64,000 nt of DNA from Poecilobothrus nobilitatus (Eukaryota; Arthropoda; Insecta; Diptera; Dolichopodidae): NCBI GenBank assembly GCA_947095535.1, contig OX352773.1, forward strand, positions 5,518,001 through 5,582,000, read 5' to 3'. The position numbers were made by a program, and so were the translations under genes. Numbering within the stretch: the stretch's first letter is position 1; every line of letters starts with the position of its first letter. Positions 62,133 through 64,000 of the stretch are shown here, in pieces. The notes beneath the pieces are model-generated. The model was not told where the DNA came from. It did not search any database and saw only the letters and a list, made by a program, of their open reading frames with translations.

Positions 62133-63101
62133 GTAAAGAAAAAAGAAAAATAATTTTGAAGTAAAAAAAAAAAAAAAAAAAAATTTATTTAAAATTTTCA
62201 ATATAATTTGGTTTTTTTTTTTTTAAAGCTTATTAAAATGTTAAAAGTAAAAATAATTCATTTATTAAAAGTGTTTAGAAAAAAAAATTTTTTTTTTTTG
62301 CAAAAGTTAACAAAAATAAATTAAAAGAATTTCAAAATTTATGCATGAAATATTTTTTTTTTGTAATAAATGTGTTTTCTGGTAATGTGTGTGTCGTTTA
62401 TTTTTTTAAGTAATTTTAAATTAATTTTTGAACAAATGAAAATTAAAAATTTTTATACTTCTTCCTCTTCTTCAAATATTCTATTCAAAGCGTGTAGTGA
62501 CTAGTGATATTAATCAATACATTAAAATATTGCCATAAAAGCATCACTCAACAGACGAAGAACTTTAAAATTAATATTAATTTTGGCACATTTATCAAAT
62601 TAATACTAAAATTAATATGTAATTAAATTTTATGCATTCTTAGATTATAAACCGAAGAGTTTCTATGTAATTTGTAAAATTTTTATTAATACTATTTTAA
62701 CTAAATTAGAAAACAAATTTAAATAAATTCAGTTAATTTAGAGTTAAAAATTTTTGGATACAAATCTGATCAAATTTTACTTAATGTAAATTCGCAAAAA
62801 ATTTTATTATCACATTAATAAAACTCTTAAAAAATTAAATTATTATAAAATTGATTTATATATTCTTATTTCGTTTTTCAAAAAAAAAAAAAAAAAAACA
62901 CTTCTAAACTTTAGATTATAAATGTGTATTACGATTGTTAACATAATTTTCATGGAATTTTAGCCTTAATTATAGTTAAAAATAAATGCACTATTAATCA
63001 AAATCTTAATGCCTAGTTGACATTATGCTTCTTCACTAGCGCTGATCAATTAGCTACAAGCACTATATCATTCTTATTATTAGCATTATTTAAGGGTTGA
63101 T

Positions 63102-63462
63102 TAAGATGGTGGAAAATGAGGTATTGTATGAGGAAATAGCGGTTGTTTCAAATATTTGGTAAATAGAAATTCGAAAATTAATCAATTCAATTCCATTTTT
63201 TTTTTTAATTTTACAACATCTATGTTGATTTCGTTCATAATATATTCATATGCCTTATGTCTTTGTTCCCTTATCCTTATTTTTTTAATTTGGACTTTTA
63301 TAATTCCGCAAATATTCAGAATCTTTGTATATTATTTTCAACAACACTTATTTAATACTTTATTTTAGAAACATTTGCATTCTCTATTCAGTTTCAATAA
63401 TTCTGTTTATCCAAAAATTTTTTGCACGAAATTTACAATTTTTCTCATTTTCAGCCATCTTA
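63102..63462. mobile_element. Possible TIR element, about 361 bp
   Basis: TAAGATGGTGGAAAATGAG at 63102-63120 and the complement of TAAGATGGCTGAAAATGAG at 63444-63462 match at 17 of 19 positions. The interior is T-rich without coding. No clear duplication beyond the terminal TA. Confidence 0.5.
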
Positions 63463-63546
63463 GTTAGCTATTGTTGGTAAAAAAAGTGGAACAATTCTAC
63501 TTTAATCTACATAATTATTGTCTGTTACTAAGGCAATTAAAGCCAA

Positions 63547-64000
63547 ATTATAATGACGCGTTGTTAAATCTACACGCGTGCGGCGCGATGACATTTAAAG
63601 TAGAATATACAAGTTTAAATGGCTCAAGTTATAATGATGTAGCAACGCGCCACGCTTTTCTAAAATAGAAAATTGTTCTAAATTTGCGCGCGTTGTGAAT
63701 GAAAACCAAAAACAACAATCAAATTTCAAAATCAAAAGAAAAGCCGAGAGTCAACACAATATAAAAATTAGTGAAAAAACAAATAATTAAAATAAAATGG
63801 ATAATTTGGAGGAAAAGGTTTATCATTTTGATTGAATTTTTGAATTTTTTTTTTAACTTTACAAAATTCAAATCTTTCGTAAAGTGAAAATTGTTTATAT
63901 TTTTATAAAATGTCAAGCGTGTAGTGAGGCGTGATTATAACTTGAAGCGTGATTAACGCGTAGCAATGAAACAAGCGTAGAATTGACGCGTCATTATAAT
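63547..64000. mobile_element. TIR element reaching the window edge
   Basis: ATTATAATGACGCGT at 63547-63561 is exactly complemented at 63986-64000. The TATAATnACGC word recurs inside near both ends (about 63628 and, inverted, about 63940). The ends are unusually rich in CG dinucleotides (ACGCGTGCGGCGCG near 63574). The interior is A/T-rich and non-coding. The right boundary may extend past the window. Confidence 0.6.

Overview
The window is nuclear DNA from an insect (order not determinable), very rich in A and T, with long homopolymer and (TA)n tracts throughout. The support is a multi-exon gene with GT-AG introns that encodes a recognisable endophilin A, together with tRNA-derived SINEs, Tc1/mariner and hAT transposase relics, decayed non-LTR retrotransposons and many short terminal-inverted-repeat (TIR) elements. 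There is no bacterial-style coding. Almost all short open frames in the window are chance products of A/T-rich sequence.

Layout. From 1 to about 43.0 kb I find no host gene. This stretch holds A/T-rich intergenic (or very long intronic) DNA sprinkled with repeats. They are a dispersed repeat family at about 1.1, 16-17 and 26 kb, tandemly repeated at 16 kb; SINE copies at about 6.6, 27.4, 29.8 and 35.7 kb (possibly 2.8 kb); non-LTR relics at 15.1-15.5, 26.7-27.0 and 36.65-37.05 kb; a hAT transposase tail at 33.1 kb; and TIR elements at 13.9, 18.1 and 33.3 kb, plus a foldback at 38.8-39.6 kb with a second hairpin nested inside it.

From 43.4 kb to beyond the right edge runs one plus-strand gene, endophilin A (EndoA): a first coding exon at 43416-43460, a 9.0-kb first intron that itself hosts a SINE, a TIR element, a dead mariner and a 51-bp tandem repeat, then nine more exons from 52465 to 62132. 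The N-terminal amphipathic helix and the whole BAR domain are present. The C-terminal SH3 domain is not seen and must lie beyond 64 kb.

The notable biology is in EndoA itself: (i) a 51-nt in-frame cassette exon inserting 17 residues with two Ser-Pro sites at the distal-tip loop of the BAR domain; (ii) two in-frame splice acceptors 15 nt apart at the next exon, which add or omit Gly-Ser-His-Ile-Thr at the same loop; and (iii) an 863-nt exon that turns the short BAR-SH3 linker into a roughly 290-residue Asn/Ser/Thr-rich segment carrying a DPW motif and a PPxY motif. Together they predict combinatorial isoforms of a synaptic-vesicle endocytosis protein.
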